Source of the DNA: GCA-002701455 sp964342575
GTDB lineage: Bacteria; Pseudomonadota; Alphaproteobacteria; Thalassobaculales; Thalassobaculaceae
Length of the DNA: 64,000 nucleotides
Direction: 5' to 3'
Assembly: GCA_964342575.1 (NCBI GenBank)
Contig: CAYFGZ010000005.1
Coordinates: 5,708 to 69,707, forward strand
Position 1 is the first letter of the stretch; each line of letters starts with the position of its first letter. This document shows positions 8,222-16,339 of the stretch, piece by piece. The notes beneath the pieces were generated by a model that saw only the letters and a list, made by a program, of their open reading frames with translations, did not search any database and had not been told where the DNA came from. The translations under genes and the position numbers were made by a program.

Positions 8222-9941
8222 TACAAATAAAGGCATTGTGGGTTTCGATCCAGCAACTTTTGTTGTAATTAAAAATAGTCTTTATGCGGCAGCAGAAGAA
8301 ATGAAAGTCGTTCTTGCAAAAACTGCATATTCACCAATTTTAAAGGTAGCGGGGGATTATTCTTGCGGGATTTTTGATGTCACTGGTCAGATGGTAGCTC
8401 AAGGCCCCGATTTACCCATTCACCTGGGCTCTATGCCAGATGCAGTCAAGGCCGTCATTACGGCATTCGATAGTTTTCAGGATGGCGATGTTTTTATTCA
8501 CAATGATCCATATTTTGGTGGAAGTCATTTGCCAGACGTAAACGTTGTTACACCGGCCTTTCATAAGCAAAGGTTGATAGGATTTGCCTGTATACGAGCG
8601 CATTGGCCAGATGTAGGAAGTGCCACGCCGGGAAGTTATGGGGCGGTTACGGAAATATACGGTGAGGGTCTGCGATTGCCGCCGGTCCAACTTTTTTCAA
8701 AAGGTATATTAAATAAAGACGTCGATAGAATTATTTTTGCTAATGTTAGAACCCCGGATGAGCGGAGGGGTGATCTTGGAGCGCAAATCGCGGCAAATCG
8801 CCGGGCCGCTGAGCGACTCGGAGCGCTTGCAGATAAGTATGGAACAGATGTGTTGGTAAGCGCTATGGAAGAAGTGCTTAATTACTCCGAAAAGATGATG
8901 AGGACGTTGTTAGCGAGGTTACCGGATGGGCGATCCAGCTTCGAGGATTTTTGTGATGGAGACGGTGTTATTGAAGACGGAGAAACGGATGACAAGTCGT
9001 TTACCATCCGTATGACAGTGGAAAAATCTGGAGACCATATCTCAGTTGACTTCACCGGAACGGATGGTGGAGTTGCTGGTCCGATGAATGCCCCATTATC
9101 AGTCACGGCTTCCGGTGTCTATTGCGCGTTAAAGACAATAGTCGACCCTGAGGGGCTAATTCCACCCAACTCAGGATGTTGGAGAACGATAAATGTTACA
9201 GCGCCAGAGGGATGTGTTTTAAACGCACAGTTTCCCTCACCAGTGGTTTATGCTAATCACGAAATTTCGCATCGTGTTTGCGACATGACATTTGGGGCTG
9301 TCGCAGCGTTTTGGCCCGATAATACAATGGCCTGCAGTCAAGGGACATCCGCTGTTGTTACCTTTGGCGGGCAAGATCCAAGAAATAGGCAACGGTATGT
9401 AAGCTACGAAACGATCAAGGGTGGTTTTGGTGCAAGACCCAACAAGGACGGTATAAATGCTATCGCGAGTGGTATTTCAAATACTATGAATACCCCGATA
9501 GAAGTTCTAGAAATGAGTTTCCCAGTCAGAGTTGAAGAATATGCTCTAGTCCCGGATAGTGGTGGAGCCGGATGTTATAGAGGCGGGTTGGCTGCGCGCC
9601 GAACTTGGACTGTTCTAGATCACAAGGCAAGAGCTTCATCATGTCTAGAGAGAACAAAATCGCCCCCTTTTGGTTTGCACGGGGGTGGACCAGGGATGGT
9701 CGCAAAAATTTGGACCGAAGACGCTGGTGGTAAAATAGGCATCGCTCCCGGTAAAGGTGGGTTCGACGTTCCGAGTGGAGGAAAAATCCATCTTCAGGTT
9801 CCAGGGTCTGGGGGGTTTGGCGATGTTAAACAACGGTCTATCGAAGCTATTCGCGCGGATATGGTAGATGGATACATCACTCAGGAAGCTGCTATAAAAG
9901 TATATGGGGTCACAGACATTAAAGGCTTTCTTGAAGAATAG
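8214..9941 (+). CDS. hyuB: Hydantoinase/oxoprolinase subunit B
   Basis: A 575-residue partner of HyuA, full length for the family. Recognisable blocks are SPILKVAGDYSCGIFDVTG near residue 40, DVFIHNDPYFGGSHLPDV near residue 95 (probable metal ligands), ANHEISHRVCDMTFGAVAA near residue 345, and the C-terminal glycine-rich DSGGAGCYRGGLAARR. The start codon lies inside hyuA, so expression is coupled. With HyuA it forms the ATP-dependent ring-opening or carboxylating complex. The cupin and M20 genes that follow on the same strand fit a small catabolic operon. Confidence 0.93.
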   Translation: MNDTNKGIVGFDPATFVVIKNSLYAAAEEMKVVLAKTAYSPILKVAGDYSCGIFDVTGQMVAQGPDLPIHLGSMPDAVKAVITAFDSFQDGDVFIHNDPYFGGSHLPDVNVVTPAFHKQRLIGFACIRAHWPDVGSATPGSYGAVTEIYGEGLRLPPVQLFSKGILNKDVDRIIFANVRTPDERRGDLGAQIAANRRAAERLGALADKYGTDVLVSAMEEVLNYSEKMMRTLLARLPDGRSSFEDFCDGDGVIEDGETDDKSFTIRMTVEKSGDHISVDFTGTDGGVAGPMNAPLSVTASGVYCALKTIVDPEGLIPPNSGCWRTINVTAPEGCVLNAQFPSPVVYANHEISHRVCDMTFGAVAAFWPDNTMACSQGTSAVVTFGGQDPRNRQRYVSYETIKGGFGARPNKDGINAIASGISNTMNTPIEVLEMSFPVRVEEYALVPDSGGAGCYRGGLAARRTWTVLDHKARASSCLERTKSPPFGLHGGGPGMVAKIWTEDAGGKIGIAPGKGGFDVPSGGKIHLQVPGSGGFGDVKQRSIEAIRADMVDGYITQEAAIKVYGVTDIKGFLEE

Positions 9942-10023
9942 ATTTATATCAATATTGTATTAGTCTTTACTTTTGATAGGTTAGAGTAATTTGTTCTTGT
10001 TTATAGAAATAGGGGGTTGAGCT

Positions 10024-10584
10024 TTGTTTGAAATAGAACAATTTTGTGCAGATTGTCGAGAGGCTATGAAGGAAAAAGACCAGCAGCTTGCGGTTAGAGA
10101 AATAGTTACGCGTGTTGTGTCGAACCCAACAACATTAATGAAGGCAATAGGTGAACCGCAGCGAGCAGGTGTGAATACACTGCATCAGTCTGATGATCTA
10201 ACTGTGTTGAACTTAATATGGGGACCAGAAATGTCCCTGATGCCTCACGACCATAACATGTGGGCGGTGATTGGCATCTATGACGGCCGCGAGGAAAATA
10301 CGTTTTACCGAAGGAATTCCGAGGATGGATTAACGAAGTTAGGATTGAAGGTGATGGAGACAAAGGATTGTAGCTTTCTTGACGCGACGGCGATTCATGC
10401 CGTCTATAACCCTTTAACTAAGTTGACAAGCGCTTTGCACGTTTATGGTGGGGACTTTTTCGGTGCGCCTCGGAGTGAATGGGACCCTGATACTTATGAG
10501 GAAGCCCCGTACGATGTAGAAAAAAATGTAGGTTTGTTCGAGTTGTCTAATAAACGCTGGGATGAGCTGAGAAAGCAAAGATGA
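10024..10584 (+). CDS. Cysteine-dioxygenase-like cupin metalloenzyme
   Basis: A 186-residue double-stranded beta-helix protein related to cysteine dioxygenase. The metal site is visible as SLMPHDHNMWAVIGIYDG (His-x-His plus downstream residues near residue 78), with a third histidine in DATAIHAVYNPL near residue 124. This family (COG5553-like) is usually described as predicted metal-dependent, with thiol oxidation known only for its better-studied relatives. TTG start supported by AGGGGG 8 nt upstream. It lies 82 nt after hyuB and 40 nt before the M20 gene, so probably shares their transcript. Confidence 0.78.
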   Translation: MFEIEQFCADCREAMKEKDQQLAVREIVTRVVSNPTTLMKAIGEPQRAGVNTLHQSDDLTVLNLIWGPEMSLMPHDHNMWAVIGIYDGREENTFYRRNSEDGLTKLGLKVMETKDCSFLDATAIHAVYNPLTKLTSALHVYGGDFFGAPRSEWDPDTYEEAPYDVEKNVGLFELSNKRWDELRKQR

Positions 10585-10624
10585 TCGAGAATTATAAATG
10601 CACTAATAAACTAAGGAAATTCGT

Positions 10625-11794
10625 ATGCCGATTATTAATCGAATAGGCGAATTTGAACCCGAGCTAACGAACTGGCGTCGCTATTTACACAAGAACCCTG
10701 AGCTTGGTTTCGAGGAATTTAAAACCTCGAAATTCGTTTGTGATAAGCTTCAACAGATCGGCTTGAAAGTTCATCAAGGACTAGCTGGTACCGGTGTCGT
10801 AGGTACTCTTCGAGTAGGCTCGGGTGATGGGCCTGCCATAGGCCTGAGAGCAGATATGGATGCACTACCCATATTCGAACGATCTTCCAAGAATCACTGT
10901 TCAGGTAATCCCGGAAAGATGCATGCATGCGGCCACGATGGACATACGACGATGTTACTTGGAGCTGCAAAGTATTTGGCTGAAACTCAAAATTTTGATG
11001 GGACGGTGCACTTTATTTTTCAACCAGCTGAAGAAGGGAAGGGGGGCGGAAAAAAAATGATTGACGATGGCCTCTTTAAACTTTTCCCTGTAGAAGAAGT
11101 TTATGGTATGCACAATATGCCTGGAATAAAAGTTGGAGAATTTGCTGTCGCTCAAGGAGCTATGATGGCTGCCAGGGATAATTTTGAAATTTCTATTCAA
11201 GGAAAAGGTTCTCACGCAGCTATGCCGCATCAGGGGATAGACCCAGTTGTCGTGGGCTCTCATATGGTGTTGGCATTGCAAACCATAACTAGCCGAAATA
11301 TGGATCCTCAGAAGTCGCTAGTAGTTAGCGTGACGCAGTTTCACGCGGGCGAAGCATTTAATATTATTCCTGATACGATCACCTTAAAGGGTACATGCAG
11401 AGTTTTTGATAGCGAAATTCAAAATAGCCTTCCTAGCCGCTTGGGTCGTATTATTGAGGGCGTTGCTTCTACCTTTGGGGCTGATGCGGAACTGACATAT
11501 CATAAAGGATACCCTGCCACGGTTAATTCAGAGGAATCCACATCGTTTTGTGCGGAGGTTGCTTTAGAGATTGCGGGTTCAAAAACCGGGGTGGACCTTA
11601 AACCGCTTCCGTCGATGGGGGCAGAAGATTTTTCATATATGTTGCAAGAAAAACCGGGTTGTTATATTTGGACTGGTAATGGTGACACTGCTGGACTCCA
11701 TCATCCTGAATATGACTTTAACGATGAGGCTCTTGCGATTGGAGCAAGTTATTGGTCAAGACTAGTGGAAAAGAGACTTCCAAAAAGCCCTTAA
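10625..11794 (+). CDS. M20-family amidohydrolase (hippurate/N-acyl-amino-acid hydrolase type)
   Basis: A 389-residue di-metal M20 peptidase of the HipO/IAA-amino-acid-hydrolase class. Visible motifs are LRADMDALPIFE near residue 75, HACGHDGHTTMLL near residue 101 (metal ligands), FIFQPAEEGKGGGKKMIDDG near residue 137 with the catalytic Glu-Glu, and the dimerisation lid beginning ISIQGKGSHAAMPHQGIDP. Such enzymes remove N-acyl or N-carbamoyl groups from amino acids. As the last gene of the hyuAB operon, it could release the amino acid from a ring-opened hydantoin or acylated product; this is inference. AAGGAA precedes the ATG. Confidence 0.9.
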   Translation: MPIINRIGEFEPELTNWRRYLHKNPELGFEEFKTSKFVCDKLQQIGLKVHQGLAGTGVVGTLRVGSGDGPAIGLRADMDALPIFERSSKNHCSGNPGKMHACGHDGHTTMLLGAAKYLAETQNFDGTVHFIFQPAEEGKGGGKKMIDDGLFKLFPVEEVYGMHNMPGIKVGEFAVAQGAMMAARDNFEISIQGKGSHAAMPHQGIDPVVVGSHMVLALQTITSRNMDPQKSLVVSVTQFHAGEAFNIIPDTITLKGTCRVFDSEIQNSLPSRLGRIIEGVASTFGADAELTYHKGYPATVNSEESTSFCAEVALEIAGSKTGVDLKPLPSMGAEDFSYMLQEKPGCYIWTGNGDTAGLHHPEYDFNDEALAIGASYWSRLVEKRLPKSP

Positions 11795-11823
11795 TCGTTG
11801 ATACTTCCAGTAAAGCAGCAAGG

Positions 11824-12858
11824 TCAGTGACGGTGTGTGTTCTGGTTATCCATTGCCGCCACTAGGCGTTGAGCGCGCGCGATTTTTTCGTTATTTGCAT
11901 CTCGTTGGATAATTCTAAGAAGTGTATCACGAGCCAGCAAGTCTCCCTTTTCTGCCATTTCAAAAGCCATTTCATCACGTTGCTCATAATAACTCCTATC
12001 GAATTCTACCACATCCAGATCAAGTTCCTCCCAGTAATATTGGTCGGCTTCAGATTCCCACTCGGAGTATACTTCCTCCCAAGTTCCCGTCCCAGAATAG
12101 GGTGCCATATTGGGCCTGGCGATTTGTTGACTAACCGGCTGATAACGAGCATCAAAAGATTGTCTAATTTCTTTGCTTCGATTAGGTAGGGCTTTATGAA
12201 CTGTTGTGTCACAAAATATAAGGACGTCCCCCGCATTAAATTCACCCGTTACCCATTTTCCCGGGATCTCCCCTGAGATATCCATACCTCCTGCGCCAGT
12301 TCCTACCCGTGTATCCAGTATTCCGTGCATATGTGATCCTGACGCTACGGCAAGTGGACCTTTTTCTAACGGGCAACAGCCAATTGGAACCCACATTGCA
12401 TAATTGGTATCTCCTCCTATATGGACTTTGTCTTGGTGAGCCCCTGTCGTGAAATCAAAATCGCCATGTTGTGGGAAAATATTCCTTTGTACAAACATGG
12501 GGTGTGCAAATGCTGGTTCGCCAAAAATGCTCTGAAAAAGCTCAAGGACATTTTCATGCGTGCGCAGTCGATGGAGTTTCTCGTCTCGCCACATTGTTCG
12601 AAAAACTTTCATATACTTTTCCTCAGGATCCTTGCATGCGGCTGAGAGATTCGCGACACCATTGCTAAGCGGTTCAGTAACGTCAAACCATCCACCTCTT
12701 GAGGCTTTTTCAAGCAATCGATTACGTACCGCTGTCACTCTTTGCTTTGGGAGCAAATCTTTTATAAAAAGATAGCCATCCGTGTTCAGTCGCTCTTTTA
12801 AAATAGAGCCATTATTTTTATGAGGAGTGGAATCCCTAAATTCTCCCATTTTTTCCAT
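11824..12858 (-). CDS. Phytanoyl-CoA dioxygenase (PhyH) family protein
   Basis: A 344-residue Fe(II)/2-oxoglutarate-dependent oxygenase. The iron facial triad is recognisable as the H-x-D in TTGAHQDKVHIGGD near residue 140 and the distal histidine in FCDTTVHKALPNRS near residue 220; the 2-oxoglutarate-binding arginine follows in EIRQSFDARY. GPLAVASGSHMHGIL is the family's typical linker. The C-terminal 90 residues are acidic and not part of the core. An AGG 7 nt upstream supports the ATG at 12858. It faces the M20 gene tail to tail, with only 29 nt between stops. Substrate unknown. Confidence 0.85.
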   Translation of the reverse strand: MEKMGEFRDSTPHKNNGSILKERLNTDGYLFIKDLLPKQRVTAVRNRLLEKASRGGWFDVTEPLSNGVANLSAACKDPEEKYMKVFRTMWRDEKLHRLRTHENVLELFQSIFGEPAFAHPMFVQRNIFPQHGDFDFTTGAHQDKVHIGGDTNYAMWVPIGCCPLEKGPLAVASGSHMHGILDTRVGTGAGGMDISGEIPGKWVTGEFNAGDVLIFCDTTVHKALPNRSKEIRQSFDARYQPVSQQIARPNMAPYSGTGTWEEVYSEWESEADQYYWEELDLDVVEFDRSYYEQRDEMAFEMAEKGDLLARDTLLRIIQRDANNEKIARAQRLVAAMDNQNTHRH

Positions 12859-13054
12859 GTCGCACCTGCCAAGATATATTATTCCATTGCTTACAGAATG
12901 CAGCTCATGAGGCTATAGGTCAAGTTGGTAGGTGAAATATCAGCTGAATGACATTGGAAGCCAAGCGGTTATAGTTTAAAAAATAGTAAATTTGGTTACC
13001 CTCCTTTACTTTGTAACTTGATAGGTCTTTTGGGAACTACTATGCAACTGATCT

Positions 13055-13063
13055 TGTTATAAT
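13055..13063 (+). promoter_or_regulatory. Extended -10 promoter of the LLM gene at 13087
   Basis: TG-T-TATAAT is a consensus extended -10 hexamer. It lacks a good -35, as extended -10 promoters often do, and would place the transcription start near 13070, about 17 nt before the start codon. The GGCAGGAG ribosome site lies between. Confidence 0.45.
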
Positions 13064-13086
13064 TATCATTTAGGCAGGAGAACGGT

Positions 13087-14106
13087 ATGTCACTAGTTAT
13101 CGGTATTATGTTGCGGGGACAGTATTCCTTCGGTGTTGACATGGTCGATATGGCATCTGGGCTGCTGGAACAGGCTCGTCTGGCTGATAAGCTTGGATAT
13201 GCATCTATAACCAAGGGGTCACATTATTCTACTCCATATTACCAGGCGCTGCAGCAGCTACCTATTCTGGCAAGATTAACGGGGGAAGTAAAAACGGCGC
13301 GGCTAAATGCAGGCATAGTTATTTTGCCACTGCATAAGCCGTTGGATATCGCCGAACAGCTTGCCACAATCGATATTTTATCTAATGGGAGGCTTATTTT
13401 TGGGGTTGGCATAGGTTATCGTGAAGTAGAATTTAATGCTTTTGGGATGACTCATAAAGAGCGAGGAGTGAGGACGACAGAAAATTTGATAGCGATTAAG
13501 AGGCTATGGTCAGAGAATAGTGTAACGATGAAAGGTAGTCATTTTTGGCTTCGCGATGCAGTTTGTTGGCCTAAACCAATGCAAAAGCCGACCCCCCCTA
13601 TATGGATCGGTGCAAATGCCGACCGCGCTTTAAAAAGGGCTGCCGAACTAGGAGATTGTTGGTATATAAATCCGCACACCACTATTGAAACGCTGACAAA
13701 ACAAGTGGAAGTCTATAAAAGAGAACTTGATATAGTTGGAAAACCTTTCCCCAAGGAGTTTCCGATGCGGCGTGAAGCCTTTGTCGCACCTACCCGAAGC
13801 GAAGCCCTGCGACTTGCAGCGCCGTTTGTGGCGAAGAAATATGCATCGTATCACGCGACGGGCCAAAGTGATCAACTACCAAAGGGGGAGAGTCTTTCAG
13901 GGGATTTTAATGACTTAGTTGGTGACCGTTTTTTAATTGGCTCGCCAGAAGAAGTGGCAGATCAAATTATAAATATTAATAGAAAGTTGGGAGTTAACCA
14001 TTTGATACTTTCAATGGAATGGACGGGAATGGAGAAGTCTATTGCCACAGATTGTTTGCACTTAATGGCAGAAGAGGTGTTTCCAAAGGTCAGTCAGGCC
14101 ACATAA
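13087..14106 (+). CDS. LLM-class flavin/F420-dependent oxidoreductase
   Basis: A 339-residue TIM-barrel oxidoreductase. LEQARLADKLGYASITKGSH near residue 27, LNAGIVILPLHKPLDIAEQL near residue 75 and IDILSNGRLIFGVGIGYREV near residue 97 are the standard luciferase-like blocks, and KPTPPIWIGANADRAL near residue 170 is the cofactor phosphate region. It is closer to the F420-type LLM proteins than to LuxA, but the cofactor cannot be settled by eye. A GGCAGGAG ribosome site precedes the ATG. It converges on gph with a 6-nt gap between stops. No partner gene is apparent. Confidence 0.87.
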   Translation: MSLVIGIMLRGQYSFGVDMVDMASGLLEQARLADKLGYASITKGSHYSTPYYQALQQLPILARLTGEVKTARLNAGIVILPLHKPLDIAEQLATIDILSNGRLIFGVGIGYREVEFNAFGMTHKERGVRTTENLIAIKRLWSENSVTMKGSHFWLRDAVCWPKPMQKPTPPIWIGANADRALKRAAELGDCWYINPHTTIETLTKQVEVYKRELDIVGKPFPKEFPMRREAFVAPTRSEALRLAAPFVAKKYASYHATGQSDQLPKGESLSGDFNDLVGDRFLIGSPEEVADQIININRKLGVNHLILSMEWTGMEKSIATDCLHLMAEEVFPKVSQAT

Positions 14107-14112
14107 CAGCTC

Positions 14113-14805
14113 TTATGAACCACATAACATTTTGCTTCGGAAAATACTTAATTCCAGTAGTTCCTCGAAAGCATCTATCTTGAAATCGTAGATAATTTTA
14201 TTTAGTGGGAGTCGAGAATAACCATACGAACAAAATACAAAAGGAACTCCGCTAGAGTGAGCTGTTTGGGAATCGTGTTCGTTATCACCAATCATTACGG
14301 AAACATCGGTACTGGCGTTCATATCTCTGAGTAAATTTAGTAAATGCAATTTATTAGGCTTACGAACAGAATACAAATCACCGCCTGCAATCTTATCAAA
14401 CATATCCTGGATTCGAAGAGTCCTGACTAGCTGTTCAGCCGCTAGCTGGGGTTTATTAGTGCAAATACCCATTCGATACCCGAGACGCTTCAGTTTATCG
14501 AGGACCGCATAAACACCTGGGTAAAGCGTGGAGAGGTCTGCTGCGTGGTCTTTATAGTGCTCTAGGAATTCATTTTCGATTATGCTTAGTTGTTGTTCGT
14601 TTAAGTGGTGCCCTGCTGCAAACCAAGTGCATTTTACAAAATGACGAATGCCATCTCCTATGAATTGTTTGCTTCGTTCCAAAGTGATACTGGAATGACC
14701 ATATTTTTCCAGAATTCGATTTCCACAAGCATTCAAGTCTGGTGCGCTATCTACCAGCGTTCCGTCCAGATCAAAAATGATTAAGGGTTGTTTTGAATGA
14801 GGCAT
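14113..14805 (-). CDS. gph: Phosphoglycolate phosphatase-like HAD hydrolase
   Basis: A 230-residue HAD-superfamily phosphatase. Motif I is IIFDLDGTLVDSAPDLN (nucleophile Asp at residue 11), motif II is the GICTNKP segment near residue 117, the lysine of motif III lies in SVRKPNKLHLL, and motif IV is VMIGDNEHDSQTA with a canonical GDxxxD. Cap-domain placement and length agree with Gph, which removes phosphate from 2-phosphoglycolate formed during DNA repair or photorespiration-like oxygenation. The related PpaX/Gph subfamilies are hard to separate, so the symbol is provisional. No strong ribosome site is visible. Diverges from glmU across 185 nt. Confidence 0.8.
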   Translation of the reverse strand: MPHSKQPLIIFDLDGTLVDSAPDLNACGNRILEKYGHSSITLERSKQFIGDGIRHFVKCTWFAAGHHLNEQQLSIIENEFLEHYKDHAADLSTLYPGVYAVLDKLKRLGYRMGICTNKPQLAAEQLVRTLRIQDMFDKIAGGDLYSVRKPNKLHLLNLLRDMNASTDVSVMIGDNEHDSQTAHSSGVPFVFCSYGYSRLPLNKIIYDFKIDAFEELLELSIFRSKMLCGS

Positions 14806-14990
14806 ACTATATTTTTTGCATATATCTCATAAAAATAACATAAATAACGGTCCATAGCTGACTCAAGAATTATGGCCATTCGCCAGCTAGAAACTTGTAA
14901 TTCTTGGTAATAAATTTTGATTTCGAAGTGACCTGCTAATATGTCATCTTACATAATTATATTTTTGGTTGTTATTTAGAAATAAAAACA

Positions 14991-16337
14991 ATGTCTGAAA
15001 CTATAGCTGCCATCGTCCTTGCCGCAGGCAAAGGCACAAGAATGAATTCGAAAATGCCAAAGGTTTTGCATAAATTGGCTGGTCTGCCATTAATTTGTCA
15101 CGTGATTGGATCGGTTGAGGAACTGGAACCGCAGGTTCTGACTGTAGTTATTTCGCCTGAGCAAGAAGAAATAGAGCCAATGGTTGGTTCAGCTCACATT
15201 GCATATCAACATCACCCTCTTGGTACAGGGGATGCCGTTAGATCGGCGCTGAAAAGCCTAAATGGTTTTGCTGGTACAGTCTTGGTAGCATTTGGCGCAG
15301 ATCCTTTGATTACCACAAACTCTCTGCGCCAAATGATATTAGCTCGTGAAGTTGATAATCCACCGGACGTTGTGGTTATGGGATTCAAAACAAATAACCC
15401 GGGGCGATATGGGAGGCTGGTGCAAAACTCTGAAGGACGACTTGAGAGGATTGTCGAATTTTCTGATGTGGCTACTATTGATAGGCATGTCGAGTTATAT
15501 AATGGGGGAGTAATGGCCATAAATGGGAAAAAACTTGCTGGATTTATAGAGGCGCTGAGGGCTGAGAATACAAAAAAGGAATTTTATCTGACAGATATAA
15601 TAGACATTTCGAATAAACGAGGTGGCTATTCGACTGTAGTAGAAGTTAATGAGATAGAGGCATTGGGCATCGATACGCGAGAAGATTTAGCTGTGGCCGA
15701 AAATATTATGCAAAATCGATTGAGAAAAAAAATCATGGAGTCTGGGGTCACTCTCATTGCACCGGAAACTATTTTCTTTTCGCATGATACGGTGATAGGT
15801 CCTGATTCGGTGATCCATCCTCACGTTATTTTTGGCTGCGGTGCAATTGTGAAAGAAAATGTTGAAATAAAAAGCTTTTCTCATATCGAAGGAGCGGAAA
15901 TTGGTGAAGGGGCGGCAATTGGACCGTTCGCTAGATTGAGGCCTGGCGCTAAAATTGATTCAAAAGCGGGGATTGGAAATTTTGTTGAGATCAAGAAGGC
16001 AAATATTGGGGCGGGAGCGAAAATAAACCATCTGGCGTATGTTGGTGATGCAGATGTGGGGCGAGATGCGAATATTGGAGCAGGCACGATAACGTGCAAT
16101 TTTGACGGCTTCTCCAAGCATACGACAACTATAGGGGCCAATGCCTTTGTAGGTTCCAATTCAGCGCTAGTCGCTCCGGTCCAAATAGGAAACAATTCAA
16201 TAATAGGCGCAGGAAGTACCGTGACGCGATCGGTCCCAAGCGACGCACTAGTGGTGGCTAGAGCTAAAGTACGGGAAGTGACTGGGGGGGCTTCACGATT
16301 TAGATCAAGAAGACTGGACGAAAAGAAGAACGACTAG
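14991..16337 (+). CDS. glmU: Bifunctional GlmU: GlcNAc-1-P uridyltransferase / GlcN-1-P acetyltransferase
   Basis: A 448-residue two-domain enzyme making UDP-N-acetylglucosamine for peptidoglycan and lipid A. The N-terminal pyrophosphorylase begins with AAIVLAAGKGTRMNSKMPK, and YQHHPLGTGDAVRSAL follows near residue 75. From about residue 250, hexapeptide repeats form the left-handed beta-helix acetyltransferase (ARLRPGAKIDSKAGIGNFVE, then GAKINHLAYVGDADVG, GAGTITCNFDGF and VGSNSALVAPVQIG). All expected blocks are present and length is normal. The stop is 2 nt before glmS, so the two hexosamine genes are coupled. Ribosome site weak. Confidence 0.97.
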   Translation: MSETIAAIVLAAGKGTRMNSKMPKVLHKLAGLPLICHVIGSVEELEPQVLTVVISPEQEEIEPMVGSAHIAYQHHPLGTGDAVRSALKSLNGFAGTVLVAFGADPLITTNSLRQMILAREVDNPPDVVVMGFKTNNPGRYGRLVQNSEGRLERIVEFSDVATIDRHVELYNGGVMAINGKKLAGFIEALRAENTKKEFYLTDIIDISNKRGGYSTVVEVNEIEALGIDTREDLAVAENIMQNRLRKKIMESGVTLIAPETIFFSHDTVIGPDSVIHPHVIFGCGAIVKENVEIKSFSHIEGAEIGEGAAIGPFARLRPGAKIDSKAGIGNFVEIKKANIGAGAKINHLAYVGDADVGRDANIGAGTITCNFDGFSKHTTTIGANAFVGSNSALVAPVQIGNNSIIGAGSTVTRSVPSDALVVARAKVREVTGGASRFRSRRLDEKKND

Positions 16338-16339
16338 AC

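Noticed and set aside
16338..16339. Possible glmS ribozyme before glmS
   Set aside because: Only 2 nt separate glmU and glmS; there is no room for a ribozyme.
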